A DNA stretch of 64,000 nt from Bemisia tabaci (GCF_918797505.1 NC_092793.1:80969912-81033911), one strand, 5' to 3'. Shown: positions 12,020-23,234, numbered from the stretch's first letter. Notes: generated from the letters alone by a model not told the origin. Made by a program: numbers and translations.

Positions 12020-12062
12020 ATTGCGTCCGACCTCTGACATTGAGTCGATCCACTGTGGGGCG

Positions 12063-12394
12063 GGGGCCTGGGCTCCGGTCTTTCGATTGCAATGTGTGAC
12101 TCCGAACGTGAACGGAGAATCCGGCGGAAACACGATTAACGCCGTCTTCCGGTTCATGTGTCGCCGTCGAGCGTCGCGTGCGCCTCCCGTCAATTTTTTC
12201 GCCAACATTTGCGTAGGCGTCCTCGTCCTCACGCTCGTTACAGTAGTCCTCGCTAAGTGACTTTCCGGACACGCTCGATCGGGTAACGCGCCGTGCTTGA
12301 AAGATGCTTGTCGCAATTATCCCATCAATCTCGGAGCTTCCTCGTCTTCCAAGTCAATTGAAATCTCTTCCAATATCCACGTATGACCTTTGTA
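12063..12394. other. GC-rich interval with open frames on both strands
   Basis: CpG-rich sequence right of the Transib-like element. The minus strand is open from 12316 across this interval, with a long acidic/basic reading from about 12272 leftwards; it has no ATG in good context and no domain. The plus frame ending at 12260 has a hydrophobic C-terminal stretch of about 20 residues. Neither is recognised. GC-richness lowers stop frequency, so both may be chance. Confidence 0.2.
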
Positions 12395-12860
12395 TCATTC
12401 TCAAGCAGAGGCAAGAGACCCTCCATTGGCCCCTTGGCGAGAGTAGAGCACCTATATAGGAAGAGTATGGACATGTCGAAAATTTTGAGGTTAGGTGATG
12501 GAGCTCTTAGACCCCAAAAGGGTAGGCAATCTATGAAATCAAATTATCCAGAGTGATTCATGATCACAATTGTTGGGAACTGTCGTTGGTAAAGCACGTA
12601 TTTACCTTGGTTTTTGCATGAACTTACTCATTTTTGCAGACGAATGCTATTTTATGAATTTTCTTGTCCATTTTCGTTTGATATTGGAGTATAAATAAGA
12701 TTGACAGTGACATTTTTCGTTTTCAAAGGTTACCTCCCCTTTTGGGCCCATAGGGCTACATATTTCGAGTTGTCCATACTCTCCCTATATAGGTACTCTG
12801 GGCGACAGGTGGAATCTTTTACTTATTCGGGGATTCATCAATTCCTTATGGACAATTAAT
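12395..12860 (+). repeat. Family Q repeat split by a MITE
   Basis: The left part (GCAAGAGACCCTCCATTGGC) and the right part (GGCGACAGGTGGAATC) are contiguous in the copy at 46650-46760. Here they are separated by the W element. Further copies: 16287-16400 (minus) and 63290-63600. Confidence 0.7.
12444..12800. mobile_element. hAT-type MITE, family W copy 2
   Basis: A 357-bp copy with diverged ends TAGAGCACCTATATAGG and CCTATATAGGTACTCTG. The duplication is GGCGAGAG (12436-12443) against GGCGACAG (12801-12808), 7 of 8. The undisturbed target CGGCGACAGGTGG is present near 46688, which confirms both the insertion and the 8-bp duplication. Interior similarity to copy 1 is moderate. Confidence 0.88.
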
Positions 12861-14040
12861 GAGGGAGCAACAGTCATCACTCTTATTAGCGGCTCTGGTG
12901 CTTGCACTAGAGCTGCTATTCCGGACGGTCCCAGCTGGGGAGTATCAATGCAGCATGTTACATTGTAGAGACCGCGCGTTGGTTGATGGGAATCGGCGCC
13001 ATTTTCGGCTATGTTCCTTGTCATGACTTTATTTTATTGCATACTGTTTTATTGTTAGTCAATGCTATGTTGTGTATTGTATTTTTGGAATCATGGTGAT
13101 ACAGTCAATAATTCAAAACTTGTTTGTGCTTTTATCTCGTGATGGAAAAAATGTACTTTACGTTCAAAATTTGAAAATTTGAATTTTAAAGTTTTCGCGG
13201 TTAAGGAAGCTTTAACCACTGGGTTGGAGCTTCCTAGTTAATTACTCGATATCAGCTGATAGCAAACAAAGGTTACCAGGGAAACCGTAAACGTCTAACA
13301 ACTATCGTGGCCATTGGGGCGATTATTGAAATGATATCGACTGTATGTCGCCGCTTACGACAGGACATAGCCCTATCTTAACTGTGTAATATATCGCAAT
13401 TCGATATTGTTTTGATTTTTAAAAGGAGCAATTCATTCATACAGTTCCGATTAGTTTTGGCGAACGGGCCCTTAACCTACGGCACTCGGCTCATGGGAAT
13501 TTTTTAACTTGTCCTGGACGGACTCGTCTGTAGCGCCTCGTTCTTCGTTGTGTGTGTGATTTCGTGAAGAAGTTTCTATGGCAATTTGCTTTTATTTGTG
13601 AGCTGTTTTTTCCATTCCGGGAACATATTTATTGAAAACGGCGACTTTTTCAACAGTCCTATTTTTATCTACAACATCTAAGTGGCCCTTCATAATCATT
13701 TAATTTTGGCCCCTGGCCAGAAAAAGGTTCGGAAATTGCAGTGATTTTGCCGAAAATGCTGAAGTAAGTAAATTTGGGCATTTTTTTTCCTTCTTCAAAC
13801 TCTGTGGAGAAGCACTTCTCCTCCAGTACATCTATTTTTTTACTTATCTCTCGCAAGGTACATTTACAGAAGGTGTGTTCCAGTATTAACAGTTCAGATT
13901 CGTGGTTTTTTTATTATAACGCTTATTTCGGAAAGCAATTATTACATTGTTCAATTCTACTGACTTTCAACACTCGATTATACTCCCGGCAAATTCTGCA
14001 GCAGCGTTTCAAATGTTGACTCTAATGCTTCCAACAGCCA
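12861..14040. other. Anonymous DNA, no gene seen
   Basis: No bordered repeat and no exon-like frame. A TCAACAG...GTAAGT pair near 13655/13747 was tested and has stops in all three frames. Confidence 0.5.
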
Positions 14041-14555
14041 TCCGATGTCTAAGGGTTTATCCCTAGATTTAGGGATTTTCCGGAATTTCCAGGGATTTAG
14101 GGATTTTTCAGGAAATCTAGGGATTTTTTTTTGATGAGGTAAAGTTACCAAAAATCAATTTTTTAACCTCAATTCTAGCTTCGACAATCGAAAACATTTT
14201 TTCATCTATATTTTGTAGGCCTTTTTGGCAACACTATTTTCCCCGCAAATAAGCCGGAAATTAAAACGATTGCGTCCTTCGATGTACTTGACATTCAACT
14301 GCATTCAACCTGTTAATAATAAGAAATCAACTAATATTCTTTCATTTTATTGGTCTGGATTAGCACTGCTTTCAGAGAGCGCCAAAATTCAAACGAGCCA
14401 ATCAGATTTAAATATTGCAAATCGCTACATCGAATGACATCATGATTCTTCGTTAAAAATGGCGCTTTTTGCAAAATCTAGGGATTTTTTAAGTATATTT
14501 GAGCAAATCTGGGGATTTAGGGATTTTTAGCGAAATCTAGGCATTTTTTTTCTTC
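14041..14555. repeat. Array of AATCTAGGGATTTTT motifs
   Basis: About eight imperfect copies of a TTTAGGGATTTT-type motif cluster at 14050-14130 and 14470-14555, on both sides of about 330 bp without the motif. The arrangement suggests subterminal repeats of an old non-autonomous transposon. Termini not resolved. Confidence 0.5.
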
Positions 14556-14885
14556 CCCGCTAAGGATTTAATATCGGAAGACTGGCTTCCAGTATCGTAG
14601 CGTTGATCGTCGCTGATGTCGAAATGGAACCTAATGCCGGACTTACTGTAACACCTCCATTCCTCAATTCCGGTGAGGAATACGTCTCTACCCTTAACTC
14701 AATATAAATATACAAATTGATAAGTGAGTGCTTTAGTCTCCTGAAAACAGAATTGCGAAACTTAAAATTGGAGAAAAATGATGAGTAAATGAAAAAATGG
14801 AACCAATTGATGGGATATGTCGCATGCCATTCTGACACAAAATATGGCGTCTATCGAATCACCTTAACTAAATAAAATAACCAAA

Positions 14886-14950
14886 TTTTCAACTCTCAAA
14901 CTATCAACTATCAACTATCAACTATCAAATTTCAAACTATCAAAATTTCC
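14886..14950. repeat. AACTATC microsatellite
   Basis: Imperfect tandem AACTATC units, seven bases each, with interruptions. Confidence 0.8.
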
Positions 14951-15310
14951 AACAATGACAAAAATGATTGTAATATACCTATAATGTAATGAAATATACA
15001 CGCTCTAAACATTTAATTTGTATTACCTTTATGTTATGTACCTACATGTTATACTATTTCTATAATAAATTTTGCCAACATGCTTTTCAATTCAGTCTAC
15101 AACATTTCATTCCGACGTGGCAATAATGATTTATAATGCCCCTAATCCATTAAAATGAATTACAATAGTAATGCCGCATTATAATGTCGTATTATACATC
15201 GCAACGATTCATGTCCTACTGATTATTGATTATTGTAAGATGAATTCTGTTTTCCCTGATTGTATGTTTCATACGTGCGAAGCAAGTACGGGTCACTAGA
15301 AACGTGGTTC

Positions 15311-15361
15311 GTACGGGTGGCTGATGAAATTGATCTTCGAATACCTTTTGATGAGCTAGGG
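15311..15361 (+). pseudogene. Fragment of mariner-like transposase, plus strand
   Basis: Seventeen plus-strand codons include a reading ending in RIPFDELG. This matches, in the opposite orientation, the RITFDELE segment encoded at 15628-15655 on the minus strand. It is the same part of a mariner-family DNA-binding domain (a D-x-RIT-x-DEL motif before a helix-turn-helix), so the region holds two inverted pieces of the same kind of element. Confidence 0.45.
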
Positions 15362-15438
15362 AAATGGAACCATCTGCATCTCATGGACAATAAATAGTTG
15401 CCGTAATTAAGGTCATCCCGTGATTAAGGTGCCGTGAT

Positions 15439-15708
15439 TTAAGTCATAAATTCTTCATCTAATTCTTGATTCATCTCCAAAATGTCTGCTAAAGCTTTCA
15501 TGCGCTTCTCCTTGTATGCATGAATGAGCAAATTGGGTATCGAACAAGCGGACACTTTTTGAAAATTCAGATGATTCTGGACAATATCGTAAAGAAGTCC
15601 ACGAGCTGCAGATAGAACCATTACCTCTAGCTCATCAAAAGTTATTCGAAGATCATTCAACAACCTCTTTGACAAGTTGCAAAAACTTTTCGTTAACAAT
15701 AGTGTCAC
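15439..15708 (-). pseudogene. Mariner-like transposase fragment (HTH and linker)
   Basis: A minus-strand frame of 89 codons. From about residue 20 it reads RITFDELE, then a degenerate helix-turn-helix, IVQNHL, KVSA with an expected RWVP degraded to CSIP, then KEKRM and an acidic E-L-D-E-EF stretch. This is the order seen in the N-terminal half of mariner/SETMAR-type transposases, just before the first catalytic Asp. The frame stops there, so the DDD catalytic core is missing, and the expected Trp of the RWVP motif is lost. A family identification from motifs; no search was run. It is a dead fragment, about a quarter of a full transposase (roughly 340-350 residues). Confidence 0.65.
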
Positions 15709-15719
15709 ACGGTACTAGG

Positions 15720-16160
15720 AATATTTACTATTTAACGAACCTTATATTTCCCTGACTCAGTCCTAAATTATAGAAGTATGCGTTACTTTTCCAGCAATCC
15801 AAAAAAACAATTATACAAAAAACCAATACCTACACTTTCAGATATAAAAATGCAAATTTTTTGCAGCCTCGCTAAACGACTTATCAACCAGAGATTTTTT
15901 AGGAAGCGGACCTCCAAAGAGCTTTCAAAATTAAAAGTATACAACAAGTGATAATGCCATGTATTCGCCATATCAAAGCCCAATACACATTTATACACCG
16001 GCTACGTAAATCTGCTAAGTTACAAAACATGAATCGACAGTTGTCGGATTGTACATCAATGACAAAATGTGTCTAGGCCCTCATTCTTGACTACAACTAC
16101 TGCCCCCAGAGCCGCTCTCCGACGCCAATGCGTTGGAGCTTCCTGCTTGTTTCGGCTGTT
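15720..16160. other. Anonymous DNA, no gene seen
   Basis: No recognisable sequence between the mariner fragment and the family Q copy. Confidence 0.45.
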
Positions 16161-16164
16161 GACC

Positions 16165-16434
16165 TACCTACATGGTGGATGATGAGCTTTTGGTGACGTC
16201 ATGAGCCAAACAAGTTTCTCAAACTTCGGCTTGTTTGCAAATCGAAACTGTCAACACGTTGTTAAACATCAACCATGTGTGTAAGTCAACGCAGTAGAAT
16301 GTTGAAGTCCCGAAAGTAAAAGCTCCCACCATTACCAAGATACCAGTGGAGGGTCTCTTGTCTCTGTTCTCAAGACAGTGCATTGTTTTGTGAAGATTTT
16401 CGATCAAATGGACTACATGGCATGATATTGGATG
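16165..16434 (-). repeat. Family Q repeat, minus copy
   Basis: Shares GTGACGTCATGAGCCAAACA and the following 70 bp with the reverse complement of 63340-63470. It shares CCAGTGGAGGGTCTCTTGTC with the inverse of 46655-46690. The open frame of 102 codons across it is a shadow. Confidence 0.6.
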
Positions 16435-16663
16435 CACGGAAAAAAAAGTGTATGCTGTTTTAGCATCCAGAATGTCAAACATGTGTCTGGTGATCCCAAG
16501 ATGCTGCCTTGACCAGTGACCACCCACGCGGTTAAAGCATTCACAGGACAGGATGTAAAGTTAACAACGGGGGTCGTAAAGACAACGCCTTGGGATCATC
16601 AGACACGTTTTTAACATCCTAGGAGCTGAGTATATTATTATTATTATTTTTTTTTTTTTGGTG
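16435..16663. mobile_element. CACGG-A-run MITE, degraded
   Basis: It starts CACGGAAAAAAAAGTG. The block GTGTCTGGTGATCCCAAGAT at about 16482 recurs inverted near 16585-16605. The far end is a T run followed by GGTG. It resembles the palindrome at 62819-63042 and the CACTG-ended elements at 50-57 kb. Only the left end is clean. Confidence 0.45.
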
Positions 16664-17254
16664 TTAAGGTCAATAATAAAATGTTCATCGTTAAAATTTC
16701 AGTGCGGTTGACACACTGAAAAACACATTCCTCTGATGACTTTAATGAGCCTCGAGAGTTTGAATTTGAAGAATTTATTTTCATACAATTATTTTCTATT
16801 TTTTCTGAATTGTAATTTCCCTAAATATAATTTTTTCCCTCTTCTGTCTCATGTGTCTTAACAAAGCCCCGAAGAATTCTCCGAATCTTAAACTACAGTT
16901 ACAGCAAAAGTTAAAATGACGCGGATTATGTTGTTGAAGCTAATTGTTCCCCGAGTGTGCTTCTTTTAATGTCAGAAGGAAGATTAACCTTCATCTTGGA
17001 TCGTAAGCCTTTCTTTTAGAAGTGAACTCAAAAGTTTCGTTCACTACTAAAGCCATGCAGAAAGCTGTACGCTTGCAGGAAAATGTTCGTATGTATAACA
17101 TCCGAGATAGTCGGAGGAAAGTATTTTCACATCCATGTTTAGATTCATGTAATAAATCGTCTTTCACACAAAATAACGTAACTACATTTCAATGTTGCCA
17201 CATTTCCTCGCGTGAATTCCTTTTTTAGGAGGGAAATTTTGGTAATTTCTAACT

Positions 17255-17391
17255 GGACATTATTTTGCAACAAGGAACCACTATTTCTGGCTCATTTTAG
17301 AAACAACATATTTACGATTGGTTTCTCCATGCAGGAGGGTGCTTTTATGGAAGAGCCGGAGATAGTGGTTCCTTATTGCACAATGTAATCC
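17255..17391. mobile_element. Family F MITE, copy 2
   Basis: A 137-bp element starting GGACATTATTTTGCAACAAG and ending ATTGCACAATGTAATCC. Arms continue with GGAACCACTATTTCTGGC and its inverse. Flanked by AACT on both sides (17251-17254, 17392-17395). Other copies: about 9670, 28672, 28862 and 35335. Confidence 0.75.
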
Positions 17392-17395
17392 AACT

Positions 17396-17856
17396 GAAAA
17401 TGACACTGATATTACGTTTGATCTCGTGTGAAAATCAGATAAATTTTCAAAGAATATTACGCAGGTACACTCTTGCAAAGAGGTGAATGGTTTGAGTCGA
17501 TTTGGCCATCTTGGAAGAGAGTTAAGTTCCTTCGTCCGAGAGACAACGAAATGTGCGTCGTTGAAAATATCATGGACCCCGGGGCCCGAGCCTTGCGAAC
17601 TTCACTCGAGAGAGGGATTAAGTCAAATCTCCGATATTTATTTTTTAATCTACTGTGCAATTCCTTCGTCCGGTCCGACAGCTTGTTTGTATGGCTGCCA
17701 AATTCGGCATTTTTCTGCCACGTCGTAAATTATGACTGTGTTAAATCTCAGGGTCGACCAAGCACACACATCCAGACTCATTGGGACATCGCTCATCTTA
17801 TTAAAACGAAAGTTTAGGTTTTACTCGATGTTTTTCAACTTTCCAGTGAAACCATT
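17396..17856. other. Anonymous DNA, overlapping open frames
   Basis: The 114-codon plus frame at 17473-17817 overlaps long frames in other phases and on the other strand. None has a recognisable motif or start context. Confidence 0.3.
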
Positions 17857-19372
17857 GGATCAGTTTCGCTGGTCACCGAATCGTGTTTCGATGCTTGATT
17901 CCTGTAGATCAGTTATAAATTATAAGATCTGTCCAAACATTAACTTTCTACGCTTAATATTTACCGAGATATCGCGCTTCGGAAAATTCGGTTTATGACG
18001 TCATCCACCGCGGTGGTTTCAGGACATTTTGTCAACGATTCTTTGTCCGCGCACCTTTTTTGCCCAGTAGTTTACGCCCTTACGTAAAATAAGCCACGGT
18101 GACTTGGTCCAAGCGTTATATTTTAGTCGGTATGTAAAATTATATTGACAATATGGAAATGAGAAATTGAGAGAGAAGGAGGTGTTGTTATGGTTGCTAG
18201 TTTTCTCAATGAAATGTTATTACTTTCTCCTTTTGAATCATCTTTTTAAATTGTCATTGGTGAATATTTGGTTTTATTTCAATCCTTAAAATATTCGATG
18301 TAGAATATACCTTATATATGTATGTAAAGATACTTTTTTTTAATTTTTTAAATTTTTTCTTTACGAAATTATTACTTCATTTTGAAAACATTTATATTTT
18401 TAAAACGTGACAAATATTTGTAAAACCTTTTCCGAGCGACATTAATCTCAATGAGCCGTAGTTATGTGCCGCCAGAAACTGCAAAAATGAATAAAAGAGG
18501 GGAAAAAACCAAGTATTTAGTTTTAACCCATTGGTACATCGATCTTTTAGAGTGTAATACGTCAAATCTTGAGCGTTTAGTTGCGCGTGCACTTTGCTGC
18601 AGCACAATAAAAGCACAAAATGTAAAAGAAAAAATTAAAGTGCTTTGGAAATCATTAAAGTTGACACGGAACCACCAATATTTAAAAAACACACATATTT
18701 TTTCTCCATCACTTTAAATGAGAATAATCATTTCAGAGCGTGCAAACATTTCAAAATCCTAAGTTAAAAAACGCTGACTATGCGAGTATAAATATTAAAG
18801 CCTAAGAGAGCGGAGCGGCGTGCTGCCAGGGAGAGAGGCTCACTGGCGCCTACAAACCTAAGTGGATACTTCACGCATTGCACAATGCCTGAAGTATCCA
18901 TTTAGGTTTGTAGGCGCCAATGCGCGTTTCGCACTGGCCGCCCGCCTGCCGTGCGGCGGCGCCTGAAGCAACTATTTCACAACTATATACGAAATTGAAC
19001 GTATTAAGAATGACAGGCATCCTTTAAAAGTACAGATCTTTCCTCGCGAAATAAATCAAGATACTTATCGCACACTGGAATCACCGCACCACCGCGGTAG
19101 TAACACTCTTGATTTCTTCCATCTTGCTTTCAACCGAGTTTTATGTTGAGCAACCAGTGCAAATGTGTGTCTTCCGGACTGATAAAAGCAAGGTGGAAGA
19201 AACCAAGGGTGTCACTACCGCGGTGGATGACGTCAAAAACCTGACTTTTCAAAGGGCGATAACTCGGTTAATATTGAACGTAGAAAGTTGCTGTTTGGAC
19301 CGACCTTCTTTATAGCTGATCCACAAGAATGAAGTATTCAAACACGATCACAAGACCAGCAAACTGACCCAT
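17857..19372. mobile_element. Long inverted-repeat element, about 1.5 kb, diverged
   Basis: Left arm 17857-18020 and right arm about 19213-19372 are inverted copies, by eye about three-quarters identical over about 160 bp. They meet inner TGACGTCATCCACCGCGGT blocks on both sides. The palindrome CCACCGCGGTGG occurs at about 18006, and related forms at about 19090 and 19216; the last two frame a smaller hairpin. No coding content. The element also holds a family G hairpin at 18844-18919. Target duplication not identified. Confidence 0.55.
18790..18990 (-). repeat. Family G repeat with perfect-looking hairpin
   Basis: GGCGCCTACAAACCTAAGTG followed by GATACTTC (18845-18872) pairs with 18891-18918 across an 18-base loop. 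The flank with GAAGCAACTATTTCACAAC matches the inverse of 48830-48855. A related hairpin is at 48897-48972, and linear relatives at about 30080-30240 and 63050-63110. Confidence 0.7.
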
Positions 19373-19374
19373 TA

Positions 19375-21040
19375 TTTAACTATTTTTGCTGCACCACACA
19401 TGTCCCTCATGTTTTAGTGTAATATTGCAATAATGAGCTCCTTAACAAGGTCTGAACTAAGAACATGTCACGTGTTTCCTCTCCAAAATCTTACTTCGAA
19501 AACGATTCACATAACTGGCAGTTTGGATACCAACTCTAGAACGAAATATTAACAAGGATTTCAACACGGATCAAATGGAAAAGTTGGTCATGCAAATGAC
19601 GTCATTCGTAGTTTTGCCATTCAACAAAACTTAACAGTAACCAGCGTTATTTTGTTTGGGTTTTGATTTCCAAATTTCCCGTTGTGTGATTCGTTTTCTT
19701 CCTGAAATTTTGTAGAGGACATCTGTTTCTTTAAACCCTCTCTTGTAACAGTAGGTCAAGTAGGTTTGGCAGGTTTAGTAGGTCTAGTAGGTAGGGTAAG
19801 AGTATATGCTCAGCGAGCATTATCTAAATATTCAATTATTTAGTGTTTTCCACACATGAAATTTCGTTTTTGGCTGAGCTCCATAATTACATTGGCTGTA
19901 ACTTTAACCTTGATCAGAGGGTTCCTAGCTTCATCCAATCAAGACAATCTCAGAGGATGCTCTCCTTGTTGAAGGTCAGGCAAGTGTAACGCGGGGAAAT
20001 AACGCGGAAATTGTTCTTCAAGTATATTTAAATACATGAAAACATCCCTACTCCTTCATTTGCATGGGATATAGATGTACCATGAAATTAAATTAAATTG
20101 AGGTTGAAAAATATTCTAAAAAGAAAGAGAAAAGTTGGGAATCATACCTCCGGATCAAGGTACGTTACAAAAAAATAGATCTCTAAATCGACTTGCGGGA
20201 TCGTTATCTTGATTTTTACGAACAGGTACTCATAGTAAATCAGAATTTTCTTCAATTATTGCAACGGAAGGTAGCTAGAAGTTTCTGGAAGGGGCTGTCA
20301 AGGTCGCAGTTCTATCGTTTAACTTATTTGTCGATTAATGTATCCTGTTTACCTTTTCAAGAATACTTGTGAGATAATGTTAGATCCATTCGTTATTACT
20401 TTTTCGAGCTCTTGAGAGGCATTGACCAAAGTTTTGAGGAGGGCGTTTTCCTTTTCTTCCAAAAAAAGAGAAATCAAGAAAAGAGAGATAACTTTTTTCA
20501 TCGAAAAGCTGTTCATGATTGAGTTTAGAAGTCAAATGGAATTATTGTGTTCCTCCCTCCCGTATAACACGACCCTAAGTGCTCCTTCGGACGGTGAAGT
20601 GGCCATCCTTTTTGCAAGTCCATGGCCCAAGGGCAAAACCACCTATCTCCGTTCGCGACGTTGCAGACTTCCGTCATACTTAGTCAGTAACGTCGTTTCA
20701 TCAAAACTTGGGGGAGGGGGGCAGTGACCTGACATGACCCCCAACATGATACCTAAATAAAGAAGAAAATCCAGCTTTCAGCAATTCCATCATTTTTTCT
20801 CGTTTATTCAGGCCTTTTAAAACACGGGAAGGGGGTGGGGGACAGTTGCCCTCCAACCTGCTCCCACCAAATGACGCCATCATACTTAGTGTTTCTTTGA
20901 ACAATTGTTAACTCACTTTCTTGAATATTTCCTCGATTTTTCTATTCTTCTAGCAGAATATTCTGTAATTATTTCAAGCTTTACAGTTGGTTTTTTCCTC
21001 TTCGAAAAAATAGCATAGGTGCGGAAATTTTGAAACATAG
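19375..21040. other. Anonymous DNA with one family Y copy
   Basis: A plus-orientation family Y copy at 20625-20690 (CCGTTCGCGACGTTGCAGAC). The rest is unrecognised. Confidence 0.45.
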
Positions 21041-21044
21041 CCAT

Positions 21045-21527
21045 GGGACCGTCTATAAATTACGTAACGCTCTGGGGGGAGGGGAGGGTCGAGGAGAGCG
21101 TTACGCCATTTTTTTTTTTTACGTGTTAAAGGATAGGGACCTACGTCAAAAAAGCGTTACGACAGGGTTGCCACAGTCAGGAAAAACCGGGAAATGTCAG
21201 GGAATTTTAAAAAGTCAAGGAAAATCGGGAAATGTCGCAGGGAAAATGACGAAAATCTCAGGGGAAATTTGTTACATCATCTTCATTTGCTCTCTAGAAT
21301 GGGTTTGAGATTTTAAACAAGAAATTTTGCCTGAAAACTATTTTCAAGTATGCCTTCTTAACCGTCCGTCAGACCTTCAACTGTCAGGGAATTTCACCAA
21401 AATTTGTCAGGGAAATCAGCGAATTGTCAGGGAATTTCATTTTCTAAATTCTGTGGCAACCCTGGTTAAGAGGGTGGGGGTGTCAAAAATTCCAAAAAAG
21501 TGCGTTACGTAATTTATGGGCGGCCCC
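21045..21527. mobile_element. MITE with GGGACCGTCTATAAATTACG ends
   Basis: Left end GGGACCGTCTATAAATTACG, right end CGTAATTTATGGGCGGCCCC; the arms extend inward to GTAACGC/GCGTTAC. I recall similar ends being common in arthropod genomes, but could not search. The CAGGG element at 21163-21464 is inserted in it, so this one is older. Confidence 0.65.
21163..21464. mobile_element. hAT-like MITE with GTCAGGGAATTT motif arrays
   Basis: A 302-bp element starting CAGGGTTGCCACAG and ending CTGTGGCAACCCTG. Flanks are GTTACGA (21156-21162) and GTTAAGA (21465-21471). Inside, GTCAGGGAA-type motifs repeat near both ends. It is nested in the 21045-21527 element. Ends resemble hAT, but the duplication reads as 7 bp. 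Confidence 0.65.
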
Positions 21528-21831
21528 AATGGAGGTTACGTGGTTTCGCACTTTGGCCATGGAAGTGCTCCGAATGCATACGTTGCGAAACAGGAATTGG
21601 ATCCGACTTTAAGGATGAGTGGAAAAAGGGAAACGGGTATTCTAATCCCAATCGTTCTGCGCGGAACCTCGCGAAACGTGTCGTTCCTCTCCCGGGGGAC
21701 CATAAATTGCGGATGTGACCAAAATTTTCACCGCGACCGAGCGGAATCCCACCGCTTCTACAAAGGTCTCCTCGAGTGCTGCAAGGCCAAAGTGCGCCAA
21801 AGCGATTTCGCTATGCTCTCTAATTATAAGA
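21528..21831 (+). other. Open frame ending at a GTAAGC donor, function unknown
   Basis: A plus frame from about 21516 is open for about 105 codons up to AAGAGG|GTAAGC at 21831/21832. Its first part lies in the MITE end and in a family Y-like fragment, which argues against a real first exon. The later part, Cys- and Arg-rich, is not recognised. An overlapping 67-codon minus frame exists too. Confidence 0.12.
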
Positions 21832-22009
21832 GGGTAAGCTTTCATCTCATTTGCCTGCGGTTACATATTTCGTAAGCTCACCGTAATCTACGAGTGCAAA
21901 CGAAGGTGCATTTTAACGATATCGATTCGAGTCTCTTACCTGAGAGGTCGAGGTTCTCAGCCGTGCTAATTGGACGGATTTACCCGGAATCAAGCTCATT
22001 GTATTTCAT

Positions 22010-22114
22010 CAGTGGCGCGGCGTGCTTTGCGATAAATCGGCTCATCTGCCCTTTAAACCTATGGAAAAGGATCGATAAACTGGGTGTTTGCAATGAACAC
22101 CATAACAATCAATT
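22010..22114. mobile_element. Truncated hAT MITE, relative of 35002-35166
   Basis: CAGTGGCGCGGCGTGCT, then TTTAAACCTATGGAAAA and a GGTGTTTGCAATGAACACC palindrome, match the left two-thirds of the 35-kb copy. The right end is missing. Confidence 0.65.
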
Positions 22115-22319
22115 CCTGATAATGCTTCTAATGAGGAAATATTGATAATCGATCATTCACGCTTTGCCTTAGGATTTCATGTTGTCTCATTTTACCCGAA
22201 GGTATATTTTAAACCAGAAAATTCGACTAAATTATCGCGTATGGAAACTCTCCATGAATTTCCTCTGGCTCTGGCGTTTGATGCATACTCTCAACAATGG
22301 GTCACTAAACCATGAACGA

Positions 22320-22862
22320 ATTTTGACTTTCGAATACATTTTTGAAGACAAATAACGCGTAAAATACGATGCGCAGATTAAAAACGCGTAAAAGTAACTC
22401 AGGACCGAGAAATACGCAGTTCAAAAGCGCAACTTTTCCGCGACTTTAAAATGCCCCGGTCTCGCGACAAACTAAATGGTGTCATCCGGCACCAATCAGA
22501 ATCGAGCACGGAGCTCAGGGTTCTACGATTTCCGTCAAATGTCCTTTCACTTCTCGTCCATGAAAACGACAGGGGATTCGAAACTATATCGTCAGAATGA
22601 AAGAATCGAATCTCATTCGTGTTATCTGTAGGTAACCAACTTGAAAAACATCGGTGGAAAATGAGAGGAGATAGAGATTTGACTGCCGTAATACATCACT
22701 TCCATCGTTTCCGCGGTGCGTTTGAAACTCCCTCGAGGTTTTGGACCTCTTAAAAGCAGGCTTATCCACTTTTGGCTCCAAAAACACGCAATGAATCACC
22801 ACGTAATCTTCTCACCTGGTACTTTCATAATATTAATTGATAAACACAAAGTTTAGTGACAC
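22320..22862 (+). repeat. Family E repeat, copy 1
   Basis: Shares GCGTAAAATACGATGCGCAG, then GAAAATGAGAGGAGATAG and TTTTGGCTCCAAAAA blocks in order with 25070-25470 and 25545-25835. The inverse order is seen at 49485-49770 and 60130-60565. It contains no coding sequence that I recognise. Confidence 0.6.
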
Positions 22863-23234
22863 ATCCCACGCCAAAATTTTGAATATTTCTCCGCAAAAAG
22901 CCAGCATTGATAATCCAGCACTGGCTCTCCTCAAAAGTATTTGGCCAACCTTGTATTGTGGATATGCAGCTCTCATAAGTTTTAGTAAAATACACAACTT
23001 GGAATCCAGGAGTAAAGTGTGTGTCCTTCCATTATAACAACATGTCATACTCCGGCTGATAATACCACGAGTTACTGCTCTGTGTGACACCGGCAGTTCC
23101 TCTTCATATTTTAGTCGCTAGTTACGGTTCCAAATAACTTACATCCATGTCCTTGTTGGTGTCGCGTATGTTTACATTCAGAGTTCTTATCATACTTTTT
23201 TCTTTACTGCCTGTTAAGGCAATGGATAAGAACC

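Larger units (their letters stand above)
10965..12057. mobile_element. Transib-like non-autonomous element, copy 1, with nested insertions
   Basis: The left end is CACAGTGGATCGAACCAATC and the right end is its diverged inverse, closing in CACTGTG. The flanks are a perfect 5-bp duplication GGGCG (10960-10964 and 12058-12062). Transib transposons have CAC(A/T)(A/G)TG termini and 5-bp GC-rich duplications, and the CACAGTG heptamer equals the V(D)J recombination signal heptamer. A 229-bp relative at 46068-46296 carries the same ends. Comparing the two shows that this copy has been interrupted by the D element (11472-12019) and by a foldback near 11141-11440. There is no Transib transposase, so this is a non-autonomous copy. 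The terminal repeats run about 35 bp with shared GAGGTCGGAC. Confidence 0.75.

Noticed and set aside
12006..12260. Small membrane protein with a C-terminal hydrophobic tail
   Set aside because: It begins inside the D and Transib-like ends, lacks a usable start outside them, and an equally long minus frame overlaps it.
13655..13748. Exon between TTTTTCAACAG and GTAAGT
   Set aside because: All three frames contain stops.
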